A stretch of DNA of 64,000 nt from Candidatus Gastranaerophilales bacterium (GCA_910586855.1 CAJUJH010000001.1:372001-436000), one strand, 5' to 3'; shown: positions 1 to 8,378, counted from the stretch's first letter. Program-made: numbers and translations. The notes: generated from the sequence alone by a model not told the origin.

Positions 1-76
1 TGTCCATGGGGGCGGAAAGGTTTTACCCGGGCTTGTTTCAAGAAGAGAAACCGAAGCCAGCTGGCTTTATACATAG

Positions 77-346
77 TTATATCAAACCCAGGACACAGCG
101 CACAGAAAAGGTGAAGGTGTTAGAACACTTACCCCTGCTTTCGTCACAAGACACGCCAAATAGCGTACCCTTAGCAAGGTAAAAGCCTCTGTGATAACCT
201 TCTGAGTCCATAATGGTACCGGACCATATGTCATACGGGTAGCAATGGGTATTCGCAGCGCCCTGGCAGCCGCCATTGAACTGGTTGCACTGTGCAGCGC
301 CGTACTTTGAACTCTCATACCAGTCGCACAGCTGCAAACCGGGGTA
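77..346 (-). pseudogene. Cassette 1: start-less 3' gene segment
   Basis: The frame reads YPGLQLCDWYESSKYGAAQC, then the GGCQG and CYPYDIWSG blocks, and ends FSVRCVLGLI with a TAA stop at 77-79. It is the only array cassette that ends on its own stop directly after the conserved tail. Only a TTG at 335-337 could serve as a start and no ribosome binding site precedes it. It is therefore called a non-expressed fragment. The 76 bp to its left hold nothing recognised. Confidence 0.7.
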
Positions 347-363
347 TGAGCCGCACTACTTTG

Positions 364-637
364 TCTCAAACCCAGGACACAGCGTACAGAACTTGCATAT
401 GTGGAAACATGACCTGCATCTCCAAAGTACTCAAAAAATCTGCCGCTTACTAACTCTGGCGACCAGTGGTGAGTACCGTCTACTTGCTTGTCCGACCATA
501 TAATATATGGAAAGCACTTGCCTGCATCGCCTGTGCCAAAAGTAGCGCCTTGGCAGCCGCCGCTCAGCCAATAACACCGCGCAGCGCCGTAAGAAGAACT
601 CTGGCTGTGGTCGCACAGCTGCAGGTAATCTGTACTT
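364..637 (-). pseudogene. Cassette 2: start-less 3' gene segment
   Basis: The frame reads DYLQLCDHSQSSSYGAARC, GGCQGATFG, CFPYIIWSD and ends SSVRCVLGL. It does not stop there. It runs on into cassette 1 in the wrong frame, so the two cannot encode one sensible protein. The spacer to cassette 1 is only about 20 bp. In place of the usual FSVRCV the tail is SSVRCV, and the 3' block has GCGTACAGAA instead of GCGCACAGAA. Confidence 0.7.
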
Positions 638-640
638 GTT

Positions 641-1030
641 CTCAAACCCAAGGACACAGCGCACAGAAAAGGCATAGATATCGGTGCACTTACCATTCAT
701 ACCCGTACCGCAAAAACCGTAGCTATACTGAAGTATAGACCCATCTAAGCCAAAGCCTCTGTGATAAGAGCTAGACTCAACCTCGGAGCCAGACCATATA
801 TCGTGCGGCCAGCAGTTACTACCAATAGAGCCCTGGCAGCCGCTATTCCATTTATCTGCAGGTTCCTGTTGTTGTCTTGCAAAAATTTGGTGTCACCAAC
901 ACTGCTGTAAACTTTGTTTACTATTATGCACATAGTCTTTTTGCTAACGTACATGTATCGGTAAAATCCAGCACAAGCTTGTATATGTTGTGAATCATCA
1001 TAAGAAGAACTTGAGCAGCAGCTTGTTGTG
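641..1030 (-). pseudogene. Cassette 3: disrupted 3' gene segment
   Basis: The core at 641-864 reads KWNSGCQGSIGSNCWPHDIW, then CGTGMNGKCTDIYAFSVRCV and LGFE. Its 5' part is broken. A relic resembling the SSSSYGAAQC block, now SSSSYDDSQ, sits around 995-1020. About 120-130 bp of unrelated, AT-rich sequence and a frame change separate it from the core. This looks like an insertion or a recombination scar inside one cassette. The frame change makes expression as one protein impossible. Confidence 0.65.
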
Positions 1031-1034
1031 TGCA

Positions 1035-1286
1035 CTCAAACCCAGGACACAGCGCACACCTATGGCATGGTTTAAGGGGTGCCCTGCTTGTTTTGCCTCA
1101 TAAAATATACCTCCCGCTAAGTCGTGCGCGTAATAATACCCTGTGCTTATAACCTTGGATGACCATGTAACATACGGCCAGCAGCTGGTGTTACCTGAGC
1201 CCTGGCAGCCGCCATTCAGGTTTCTGCACTGTGCAGCACCATAAGAGGAACTTGAATCCCAGTCGCAGAACTGCAAGCTAATATAT
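1035..1286 (-). pseudogene. Cassette 4: start-less 3' gene segment
   Basis: The frame reads YISLQFCDWDSSSSYGAAQC, NLNGGCQGSGNTSCWPYVTW and ends IGVRCVLGL. It reads through into the cassette 3 spacer (SAHNKLLLKFFL) before stopping. An open frame extends upstream to about 1408 only because it crosses the tail of cassette 5 in another frame. No ribosome binding site is visible. Confidence 0.7.
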
Positions 1287-1337
1287 CCGTACTTCCTGTG
1301 CATACTATACAACACACAAACTGCGCACTGCTCCTTG

Positions 1338-1560
1338 CTCAAATCCAAGGACACAGCGCACAGAAAAGGCAAAGGTACTTGCATAAGTATTAATACGCCA
1401 GGTACCACTGATTAACTGACCAAGCTTGTAGCTGCTTCCTGAGTCAAGCGTGCCCGACCATAAGTCAAACGGGTAGCAGTTGTTAGCGTTTCCGCTTATA
1501 CCATAAGCTGCGCCCTGGCAGCCGCCACCTAAGCCATCGCACCGTGCAGCATAGCTAACT
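1338..1560 (-). pseudogene. Cassette 5: 5'-truncated 3' gene segment
   Basis: The frame starts at SYAARCDGLGGGCQGAAYG, continues NNCYPFDLWSG, then a variable middle, and ends FAFSVRCVLGFE. It lacks the LQLCD block that opens cassettes 1, 2, 4 and 6, so it is cut shorter at its 5' edge. It is the outermost cassette of the array, next to the structured spacer at 1600-1770. Confidence 0.65.
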
Positions 1561-2008
1561 CATCTAAAGCAGTATACTTATTAATTATCAACGTACGCCG
1601 TGTCTTTAAAGCAGTAAGTTATTTGATTTGATAATATAAGCCTTATCAAATGGTAGCTGTTTTGTATATAAACAGCCATCTACCGCTAAAATTATAATCA
1701 GCGGTCTTACTGACGATTTGAAAACCCTATCTGCTAAAATCCGTAAACTTTAACACTCGAGGGATTATGTATAAATAATAAAGAAAACACTTGTTTGTTG
1801 GCAAATATATTAATAAATATCGGGGCAGGTGCTTTAAACTTTGGTTTTTCAATATTTAATTCTTCATAAGGCAGGTTTTGTTTCATTGATTATATTTTTC
1901 AAATACTTTATTATGTAACAAACTATTGATTATTGATTTTGACCTTTGTCTTTTGTAATATTTCTAATGCTTATATTTTTAAATACTATTTTTCAAAAGG
2001 CATTAACA
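1561..2008. other. Gene-free spacer with tandem hairpins beside the cassette array
   Basis: No gene is seen here. Three short inverted repeats follow each other: ATTTGATAA/TTATCAAAT (1626-1651), GCTGTTT/AAACAGC (about 1656-1675), and CCGCT/AGCGG (1683-1703). The short direct repeat TAAAGCAGTA occurs at about 1565 and 1608. The last hairpin and the following ~60 bp match a block next to the lone cassette near 15.1 kb. From about 1770 to the channel gene start the DNA is simple and AT-rich. Confidence 0.6.
1683..1767. repeat. Cassette-associated element, copy A
   Basis: This block aligns over about 90 bp with 15090-15175. Shared pieces include a CCGC-type hairpin, GACGAT.TGAAA, TCTGC.AAA, CCGTAA.CTTT and CACTC. 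In this copy the hairpin stem is CCGCT/AGCGG. In the other it is CCGCA/TGCGG, so the closing pair changes on both sides together. Both copies sit on the 5' side (minus-strand sense) of a cassette or cassette group, about 120-150 bp from it. Role unknown; a recombination site or structured leader would fit. Confidence 0.65.
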
Positions 2009-2872
2009 ATGTTTATAAATGAGTTTTGCAGAAAAAGATTAAGAAACAGGATAAAAAGATTTGTTGAAAATCAGGTTTTCCAAAATTTTATTTTAGCTGT
2101 AATTATTTTAAATTCTATTTTGCTGGGGGTTATGACATATCCTCAAATAATGGCTTCATTTGGGGATGTTATGCATTTAATATGCAATATTTGTGTTGGC
2201 ATTTTCACAGTTGAAATTGTACTTAAATTATATGCATACGGCAGAAAGTTTTTTAAAAGCGGCTGGAACAATTTTGATTTTATAATAGTTTTAATATCTC
2301 TTGTGCCCACAGCAGGACCGTTTTCCTCATTTCGGGTATTTAGAATTTTAAGAGCGCTTAGGGCTTTAAGATTAATAACTCAGCTTGATAAGTTGAGAGT
2401 GATAGTTCAGGCAATTGTAGATTCTATTCCAAATGTTGCCTGGGCATCAGGGCTTTTGCTGATTATTTTTTATATTTTTTCAATAATGGGAACAACCCTT
2501 TTTGCAGCCGATTTTCCTGATTGGTTTGGAAGTATTGGAAAATCAATGTACACTCTTTTTCAGGTGATGACACTTGAGAGCTGGTCTATGGGGATAGCTC
2601 GTCCTGTTATTGCTCTTCATTCTTATGCTTGGGTATATTTTGTATCATTCATTTTGGTTTCTTCATTTATTGTAATGAATGTAATAGTGGGCGTTGTAGT
2701 TAATGCAATCAGTGAAATTTCTGCTGATATCAAAAAAGAAAAAGAGGCAGTAAAAATAAGAAACCATAAACAGGATTTAAGCACTGAATTTATGAAATTA
2801 AAAGAACAAATGGACGTTGTTTCAAAACTGATTGAAGCCCAAAATAATAGCAAAACCGGTTATATGAAGTAG
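2009..2872 (+). CDS. NaChBac-type voltage-gated sodium channel
   Basis: A six-helix ion channel subunit of 287 aa, expected to act as a tetramer in the inner membrane. Helices S1-S3 fall at about residues 25-105. S4 carries regularly spaced arginines in RVFRILRALRALRL at about 109-122. The pore loop has the filter TLESW at 188-192, the signature of bacterial Nav channels, so sodium selectivity is expected. The C-terminus is a charged, coiled-coil-like tail of about 50 aa, as in the family. An upstream TTG at 1946 would add 21 hydrophobic residues. The ATG at 2009 is preferred for family length and an upstream AAAAGG. It stands alone between the cassette spacer and hisG. Its job may be motility or pH homeostasis, but that is a guess. 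Confidence 0.9.
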   Translation: MFINEFCRKRLRNRIKRFVENQVFQNFILAVIILNSILLGVMTYPQIMASFGDVMHLICNICVGIFTVEIVLKLYAYGRKFFKSGWNNFDFIIVLISLVPTAGPFSSFRVFRILRALRALRLITQLDKLRVIVQAIVDSIPNVAWASGLLLIIFYIFSIMGTTLFAADFPDWFGSIGKSMYTLFQVMTLESWSMGIARPVIALHSYAWVYFVSFILVSSFIVMNVIVGVVVNAISEISADIKKEKEAVKIRNHKQDLSTEFMKLKEQMDVVSKLIEAQNNSKTGYMK

Positions 2873-3006
2873 TTTATTTATAAAATGCACAAATAATTGC
2901 TTTTTAACTTTGTCTTTGGGAGAATTATGTTTGATGATTGCTGGTTTTTTAAGCGGTAATCTTATAATTGGTATAATGCCGGCAGCAAAATTGAAGGAAT
3001 ATGAAA

Positions 3007-3876
3007 ATGGACAATATTTTAAAAATTGCAATCCCAAATAAGGGCAGACTTTCAACTAAAATTTACGAACTTTTAAATGCTGCAGGGCTTTCGTTTGAAT
3101 CAAAGGATGAAAGATGTCTGCAAATTAAAGCGCAGGATGGTAAATGCCAGATAATTTTTGTAAGAACCCAGGATATACCAAGGTTTTTGGATGCAAAAGT
3201 GGCTGATATAGGTTTTACAGGGCTTGATGTAGTTGTTGAAGAAAAGCTTGATTTAGATGTAATTAAGCGTTTTGATTTTGGCTACTGCGATATGGTTGTT
3301 GCAGTGAAAGACTCTGATAAATATGAAAAAACCGAGGATTTGCCTGAATGCATCAATGTTGCAACATCTTTTCCAAACATTGCAAAAGATTATTTTAAAT
3401 CTAAAGGAAAAACCGCAAAGATTATTGAAGTATCAGGGGCGGTTGAAATTACGCCTAATTTAGGACTGTCTGATGTTGTTGTGGATATAACTTCAACCGG
3501 TTCAACCTTGAAATCTAACAGGCTTAAAATTATTGATAAAATAATGGATTCAAGCTGTGTTATTGTGCAAAGGAAAAATTTAGACTCAGCAAAAATAGAG
3601 CAGGTAAAAGGCTTGCTTTTAGCTATTGATGCAGTTTTAGATGCTAAAGAGAAAAAATATTTAATGGTACATGTTCCAAAAGAACGCGTGGATGAAATTA
3701 AAACTTTTCTTCCAGGGCTTTCTTCTCCTACTGTTACAACACTTTGGGGAGATGATAAAAATGTCGTAGTGCATGTTGTTGTAGATAAAGATAAAATTTA
3801 TGACAGTATAAATAAGCTTAAAGCTATTGGCGGGCAAGGGATTTTGATTTTAACGGTAGACCAGATGGTGCGCTAA
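3007..3876 (+). CDS. hisG: ATP phosphoribosyltransferase, long form
   Basis: Catalyses the first step of histidine synthesis, joining ATP and PRPP to phosphoribosyl-ATP in the cytoplasm. It is 289 aa. The N-terminus KIAIPNKGRL is typical. The PRPP-binding stretch DITSTGSTLKSNRLKII lies near residue 170. The length and the C-terminal part (ACT-like, HVPKERVDEIKTFLPGLSSP) indicate the long HisG_L type, which is feedback-inhibited by histidine and needs no HisZ partner. The ATG at 3007 is favoured over 3001 because the GGA of the ribosome binding site is 8 nt from it, against 2 nt. TATAAT-like boxes lie at 2963 and 2972. No other his genes are in the window. Confidence 0.93.
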   Translation: MDNILKIAIPNKGRLSTKIYELLNAAGLSFESKDERCLQIKAQDGKCQIIFVRTQDIPRFLDAKVADIGFTGLDVVVEEKLDLDVIKRFDFGYCDMVVAVKDSDKYEKTEDLPECINVATSFPNIAKDYFKSKGKTAKIIEVSGAVEITPNLGLSDVVVDITSTGSTLKSNRLKIIDKIMDSSCVIVQRKNLDSAKIEQVKGLLLAIDAVLDAKEKKYLMVHVPKERVDEIKTFLPGLSSPTVTTLWGDDKNVVVHVVVDKDKIYDSINKLKAIGGQGILILTVDQMVR

Positions 3877-3929
3877 AACTTGTACTGTTTGTATTTTAAA
3901 CTGATTAAATCCTTGTAAAAGAGGGGAAT

Positions 3930-4691
3930 ATGACTGAAATTGAAAAATTATTACAAACAATGAAAACTCTGCGTGGTGAAAATGGCTGTAAATGGGACAG
4001 AGAGCAGACTCATCAAACTATAAGGCAAAATATGCTTGAAGAAGCTTATGAAGCTGTTGATGCCATAAATTCAAATGATATGAAACATTTGAAAGAAGAA
4101 CTTGGAGATGTACTTTTACAGGTGGTTTTACATTCTCAAATTGCTGATGATAATGGTGCTTTTACCTTTGAAGATGTTGCAAAAGGGATAAATGAAAAGC
4201 TGATACACAGACACCCGCACGTTTTTTCTAATGTTAAAGTTAAAGATACAAATGAAATTTTAGCAAACTGGGATAAACTTAAAAAAGAAGAAAAACCGCA
4301 CAGAAAAAGCGTTTTAGATGGTGTTTCAAAATCTCAGTCGGCTTTAATGACAGCTCAAAAATTATCAAAAAAAGCGGTAAAAGCAGGTTTTGAATGGCCT
4401 AACGAAAAAAGCCTTATAGAGTGCGTAAAATCAGAGATTCGGGAGTTTTCTCATGCAAAAAATGAAGAGGATAGAGAACTTGAATTTGGGGATATCCTTT
4501 TTGCTATTGTAAATTTAGCCCGCTGGAATAAGCTTGATGCAGAGCAGTGTTTAATTAAGGCTAATAAAAAGTTTGAAACCCGCTTTAGAAAAATGGAAGA
4601 AATAGCTCCAAAACGCTTAGAGGATTTATCGTATGAAGAGTGGGATAATCTTTGGAAAAAAGCTAAAACACTTACGGAAGGGCAATACTAG
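3930..4691 (+). CDS. mazG: Nucleoside triphosphate pyrophosphohydrolase MazG
   Basis: Hydrolyses nucleoside triphosphates to monophosphates and pyrophosphate, serving as a house-cleaning or stress-modulating enzyme. At 253 aa it has the two-repeat MazG architecture. The first repeat shows LRGENGCKWDREQTHQTIR, EEAYEAVDAI and EELGDVLLQVVLHSQIA, which supplies the E..E...D metal-binding helices. The second repeat shows EIREFSHAKNEEDRELEFGD near residue 170. A good ribosome binding site (GAGGGG) precedes the ATG. It follows hisG by 53 bp and could share its transcript. It converges with the minus-strand gene that ends at 4702. Confidence 0.93.
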   Translation: MTEIEKLLQTMKTLRGENGCKWDREQTHQTIRQNMLEEAYEAVDAINSNDMKHLKEELGDVLLQVVLHSQIADDNGAFTFEDVAKGINEKLIHRHPHVFSNVKVKDTNEILANWDKLKKEEKPHRKSVLDGVSKSQSALMTAQKLSKKAVKAGFEWPNEKSLIECVKSEIREFSHAKNEEDRELEFGDILFAIVNLARWNKLDAEQCLIKANKKFETRFRKMEEIAPKRLEDLSYEEWDNLWKKAKTLTEGQY

Positions 4692-4701
4692 CTTTTTATA
4701 A

Positions 4702-5421
4702 TTAAGCTGTACAATCCAATTTACCGGCTTTGGAGGTTTTTTGCTTTGCAGCTCTTGATTCCTTTGGCGGTATTGTTATAATGGTTCCTCTGACTGCATT
4801 TAGATTAAGCTGTAATTTTTTTAATTTTTTAATTACTTCTTCCAGACTTTGATTGGTTGCAATAACGACAGAACCTTTTATTGTTTTAATAGAACTCAAA
4901 TCTTCTATTTGTGATTTTGAATCCAAGACCAAGTCCCCGCCTACATATTTAATATCGCCGGTATTTTTAAGTGCACTGCGTCTAAGGTTAAGGCTGCTTT
5001 TGATAACAGCTACATCTTTTATGAGTTCTTTTTCATCTACTCCAATATCAGCATAATTCCATCTGGTGTTTGGAAATACATATTCATTTAAAATTCTTTT
5101 GCCGCCTGTGCAATATTTTGCAAATTCTTTTGTATTATTAACTAGTTTTGGAACAAAATAATCTTCACCTTTTCTTACCTGATTTCTATAATATGCTGAA
5201 TTATCCGTTTGATTCTCGCTTTTTATAGCTTCCTCAAGGCTTTGAGTGTACATACCTGCAGAATTTCTAATTTCTTCAATTGTTTTTCCTTGAATAAAAG
5301 CTTTTGCCATACTTAATTGATTTGGCATATCTTTGCTGCTATAACCTTTGTGTGTCTGCTTGCTGCTTTCTGTTTTATTTCCAGTAAATTGATATACTGA
5401 TATATTATTTAGATTTATCAA
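4702..5421 (-). CDS. Hypothetical protein with N-terminal F-x-G motif
   Basis: Not recognised. The 239-aa product starts MINLNNISVYQFTGNKTESS and has no signal peptide or membrane segment. Residues 145-200 hold short repeats with a leucine-rich flavour (SALKNTGDIKYVGGDLVLDS, then LSSIKTIKGSVVI), suggesting a small beta-solenoid. The start codon is TTG at 5421, supported by AAAGGA 8 nt upstream; the first ATG is only at codon 32. The N-terminal QFTG fits the F-x-G motif seen in other proteins here. The gene is single, with its stop 10 bp from the convergent mazG stop. Confidence 0.7.
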   Translation of the reverse strand: MINLNNISVYQFTGNKTESSKQTHKGYSSKDMPNQLSMAKAFIQGKTIEEIRNSAGMYTQSLEEAIKSENQTDNSAYYRNQVRKGEDYFVPKLVNNTKEFAKYCTGGKRILNEYVFPNTRWNYADIGVDEKELIKDVAVIKSSLNLRRSALKNTGDIKYVGGDLVLDSKSQIEDLSSIKTIKGSVVIATNQSLEEVIKKLKKLQLNLNAVRGTIITIPPKESRAAKQKTSKAGKLDCTA

Positions 5422-5524
5422 AATAAATTCCTTTTCTCGCTCAATATGGGGTACATATATAAAACTTAAAGAAAAAGTTATTTGCTGTTTTAGGGGTTAT
5501 AAAAATAAATTCTTTAAATATAAA

Positions 5525-5561
5525 AATTCCTTTCTGTATTGGTTAAAAACAGAAAGGAATT
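5525..5561 (-). terminator. Rho-independent terminator after the SIMPL gene
   Basis: AATTCCTTTCTG and CAGAAAGGAATT form a perfect 12-bp stem with a 13-nt loop. On the minus strand it is followed by TTTTTATATTT. It lies 17 bp beyond the stop of the SIMPL gene and so would end the ligA-SIMPL transcript. Confidence 0.8.
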
Positions 5562-5577
5562 AGAAAATTGAAAAATT

Positions 5578-6321
5578 TTATTTTACAAAAAATGAAGCAT
5601 CTACTGTGGCGCGGAATTTAATTGTACCGCCTTCTGTAGGCACTGCTGCGGCATCTTCCATTGCCATGGCATTTCCGGCACTTTTTAGGCTCATATTGTA
5701 TCTTGGCTGATGAAATTCATTTGTTGAGCATTGTATATTCGCGTGTTTAACTCCTGCAACACTGGTGCCGAGAGCATTTGCTGCGTTATCAGCCTTAGTT
5801 CTTGCAAGTCCTGAAGCGGTTCTAATAAGCTTATTGCAAGCTTCTTCATTTGTATCAAGTTCATAAGAAAGGTTTGAAACCACATTGGCACCGTTACTTA
5901 GGGCTGCTGAAATAATTTTTCCTAATTTTGAAATATCTTTAATTTTTACTTCGTAAGAATTTCTTGCAGTGTATTGGACGAAAATCCGCTGTCCGTCTTT
6001 ATAACGGTACTCAGGGTTCACGTTAAACGCAAGTGTCTTAACGGTTTCGCCGTTTTGAGAATCTAAAAGCTTCTTTACTGCTTGAATTGAATTGTTTGCA
6101 GCCTGTTTATTGGCTTCTGACACTTTTGTTATATCCTTATCGCTTGTCTCAACGCTCAAAGTAATCTTTGCCATGTTAGGAACCGCTTCCTCACTGGCTT
6201 CGGCGTATACTGAAACGTATCCTCTTTCAACATCTGTTGCTTGAGCTGCCTGAAACCCTCCTATTCCAAGCGTTAGAGCAAATGCCGATGCTAAAACTAT
6301 TGCTGTTATTGTTTTGTTCAT
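5578..6321 (-). CDS. SIMPL-domain (DUF541) exported protein
   Basis: A 247-aa protein of the SIMPL/DUF541 family, periplasmic or envelope-located, with no settled biochemical role. Residues 1-28 form a signal peptide (MNKTITAIVLASAFALTLGI, cleaved near AQA). The rest matches the family pattern: GYVSVYAEASEEAVPNMAKI, an NPEYRY segment, YTARNSYEVKIKD, and repeated ISAALSNGANVV-type elements. A strong ribosome binding site (AGGAGGGC) precedes the ATG. It starts 12 bp after ligA on the same strand and very probably shares its mRNA. The perfect hairpin at 5525-5561 closes the unit. Confidence 0.85.
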   Translation of the reverse strand: MNKTITAIVLASAFALTLGIGGFQAAQATDVERGYVSVYAEASEEAVPNMAKITLSVETSDKDITKVSEANKQAANNSIQAVKKLLDSQNGETVKTLAFNVNPEYRYKDGQRIFVQYTARNSYEVKIKDISKLGKIISAALSNGANVVSNLSYELDTNEEACNKLIRTASGLARTKADNAANALGTSVAGVKHANIQCSTNEFHQPRYNMSLKSAGNAMAMEDAAAVPTEGGTIKFRATVDASFFVK

Positions 6322-6333
6322 AAAAATGCCCTC

Positions 6334-8355
6334 CTAATTTTCTAACATATTTTTAAACTCTTCTTCTGTTAAAATTTTAATCCCAAGAGCCTTTGCTTTT
6401 TCAAGTTTTGACCCGGGGTTTTCCCCTGCTATAACAAAATCAGTGTTTCTGCTGACACTTGATGGGGTTTTTGCGCCTAAGGATTTTAAAATTTCCTGCG
6501 CTTTATCTCTTGAAAATTCAGCCAAAGTGCCTGTTATAACAAAAGATTTACCTTTTAATTTAAGGTTATCACTTATAGTGTAAGTATTTTCAGGCTTTAT
6601 ACCAAGCGAAAGCCCTTCTTCAATGGTCTTTAGGTTATCTTTATTTTTAAAATATTCATAAATATTTTTTGCCATTTTTTCGCCAATACCTGCAATAGCG
6701 CTTAAATCCTCTAATGAAGCCATTTTTAGTTCATCTATGGTTTTAAAATACTGGCATAAAATATCTGCACTTTCTTTACCTACAAGCCTTATGCCAAGCG
6801 CATTTATGAATTTATTCATCTTGCAGTCTTTACTTTTTTCAAGCGCATTATAAAGATTTGTTGCAGATTTTTCCTTAATTAAATTTAGCTGCATAAAATC
6901 CAAAATGCTTAGTTTATAAAGGTCTGCCCAGGTTTTAACCATATTTCTGTCAATAAGCTGAGCTATAATATTTTCCCCAAAACCTTCTATATCCATAGCA
7001 TATTTTGAAACAAAATATTCAATCTTCCCCTTTAAAATATCACTGCACTCAGGGTTTGGGCACCAAAGTCCTACTTCATTTTCTTTTTCAATAAGATGTG
7101 TATGGCAGCAGGGGCAGTTTTCAGGCATTTTAAAAGGCTTTGAATTATTGGTTTTTTCAGCTTTTAAGACTTTTGGGATGATTTCTGCCGCTTTTTTAAC
7201 TAAAACCCTGTCTCCTTCCATAATATCAAGCCTTTTAATCTCATCAAAATTATAAAGACTTGCCCGCCCGACAACGCTTCCTGCAAGGTTTACAGGCTCT
7301 AATATTGCAACCGGTGTTATAACGCCTGTTCTTCCTACCTGGAAATCAACCTTATTCAGGGTTGTCCAGACAGCTTCCGGCGGAAACTTATACGCTGTTG
7401 CCCATTTAGGTACACGTGATGTAAACCCCAGTTCATTTTGGCTATGAATACTGTCTACCTTGATTACAACCCCGTCTGTTGCAAAATCAAGATTTTTGCG
7501 CTTTTCATCAATTGCCTTAATACATTTTATAGCGCCTTCAATCCCATCAACGACGGTAATTTTGTTTGTCTTAAATCCTAGTTCTTTAAGTCTTTTCATT
7601 GTGCCCGAGTGGGTTTTTGGCGCATCTTTTCCTGTCATAATTCCGCCGTATACCCAAATAGAAAGGTCTCTTTGAGCGGTTATTTTAGGGTCCAGCTGGC
7701 GAATTGAGCCTGCAGCAGCGTTTCTTGGGTTTGCAAAAGTTTTTTGCCCAAGTTCTTCCTGCTTTTTATTTAATTTTTCAAAGGATGAAATAGGCATATA
7801 AATTTCGCCGCGCACCTCAACATCGACAGGTTCAAACAATTTTAAGGGAATACTTTTTATTGTCTTAATATTATTTGTAATATCTTCCCCGATAAAGCCG
7901 TCTCCGCGGGTTAATCCCTGCACGAATCTGCCTTCTTTATAAGTTAAGGCTATTGCAAGCCCGTCAATCTTATATTCACAGGCTAAAGGAATTTTAATAT
8001 CCTCTGTCGCAGTGCTTACTCCAAAAAGGCTCATCTGACCTCCTGCATTGGGGTCTAAATCCTTCAAAACCCTGTCATACCAGCGCCTTAGTTCATGTTC
8101 ATCGTTAGAATTTTCTAATGAATAGAGCCTGTTTTTATGTGCAACAGCTTCAAATTTTTCACTAATACCACCGACTCTTTGCGTTGGAGAATCAGGTGTA
8201 ATTAGGTCAGGGCGTTCATTTTCAAGTGCCTCTAATTCATGGAAAAGTTTATCATATTCATAATCTTCTAGTTTGGGGTTATCTTCAACATAGTAAAGAT
8301 AGCTGTTTAATTCAATTTCTTTGCGTAATTTTTCAATTTTTTCTTGTATATCCAT
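6334..8355 (-). CDS. ligA: NAD-dependent DNA ligase
   Basis: Seals nicks in duplex DNA using NAD, essential in replication and repair. The 673-aa length is standard. The domain order is complete: N-terminal Ia region with YYVEDNP, the adenylation domain with the nucleophile Lys129 in CEYKIDGLAIAL, the OB fold, a four-cysteine zinc finger (CPCCHTH...CPNPEC) near 400, helix-hairpin-helix repeats, and a C-terminal BRCT domain (GKSFVITGTLAEFSRDKA). The start at 8355 is only 23 bp from the divergent start of the decarboxylase. The promoters must therefore overlap, or lie within the opposing coding sequences. Confidence 0.97.
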   Translation of the reverse strand: MDIQEKIEKLRKEIELNSYLYYVEDNPKLEDYEYDKLFHELEALENERPDLITPDSPTQRVGGISEKFEAVAHKNRLYSLENSNDEHELRRWYDRVLKDLDPNAGGQMSLFGVSTATEDIKIPLACEYKIDGLAIALTYKEGRFVQGLTRGDGFIGEDITNNIKTIKSIPLKLFEPVDVEVRGEIYMPISSFEKLNKKQEELGQKTFANPRNAAAGSIRQLDPKITAQRDLSIWVYGGIMTGKDAPKTHSGTMKRLKELGFKTNKITVVDGIEGAIKCIKAIDEKRKNLDFATDGVVIKVDSIHSQNELGFTSRVPKWATAYKFPPEAVWTTLNKVDFQVGRTGVITPVAILEPVNLAGSVVGRASLYNFDEIKRLDIMEGDRVLVKKAAEIIPKVLKAEKTNNSKPFKMPENCPCCHTHLIEKENEVGLWCPNPECSDILKGKIEYFVSKYAMDIEGFGENIIAQLIDRNMVKTWADLYKLSILDFMQLNLIKEKSATNLYNALEKSKDCKMNKFINALGIRLVGKESADILCQYFKTIDELKMASLEDLSAIAGIGEKMAKNIYEYFKNKDNLKTIEEGLSLGIKPENTYTISDNLKLKGKSFVITGTLAEFSRDKAQEILKSLGAKTPSSVSRNTDFVIAGENPGSKLEKAKALGIKILTEEEFKNMLEN

Positions 8356-8378
8356 ACTAAATATTTTATTATAAAAGG

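Larger units (their letters stand above)
77..1560 (-). repeat. Array of five head-to-tail 3' gene cassettes
   Basis: Five related segments of about 215-270 bp lie head to tail, all read on the minus strand. Each encodes the same layout: LQLCD, SYGAAQC, GGCQG, C[WY]P..IWS, a variable stretch, then FSVRCVLG[LF]. The DNA is most conserved at the CCCTGGCAGCCGCC block (plus strand) in the middle and at the CCAGGACACAGCGCACAG block at the 3' end. The DNA between these blocks varies strongly. None has an upstream half, a start codon or a ribosome binding site. The array is visibly richer in G and C than the neighbouring genes. The domain resembles the C-terminal part of Fibrobacter-type major paralogous or minor pilin-like proteins, but that is family inference. 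The array may continue to the left of the window. Confidence 0.8.

Noticed and set aside
276..738. Plus-strand open frames in the cassette array
   Set aside because: They are antisense shadows of the minus-strand conserved blocks and show no independent coding signals.
82..1408. Overlapping open frames in the cassette array as separate genes
   Set aside because: They cross cassette borders in changing frames, lack ribosome binding sites, and the conserved domain is in a different frame for part of each.
77..1560. Diversity-generating retroelement variable repeats
   Set aside because: There is no reverse transcriptase, no template repeat, and differences between cassettes are not limited to adenine positions. 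Cassettes also differ in length.
77..1560. Integron cassette array with attC sites
   Set aside because: The repeats are coding-tail segments without individual start codons, no GTTRRRY core sites bound each unit, and no integrase is present.
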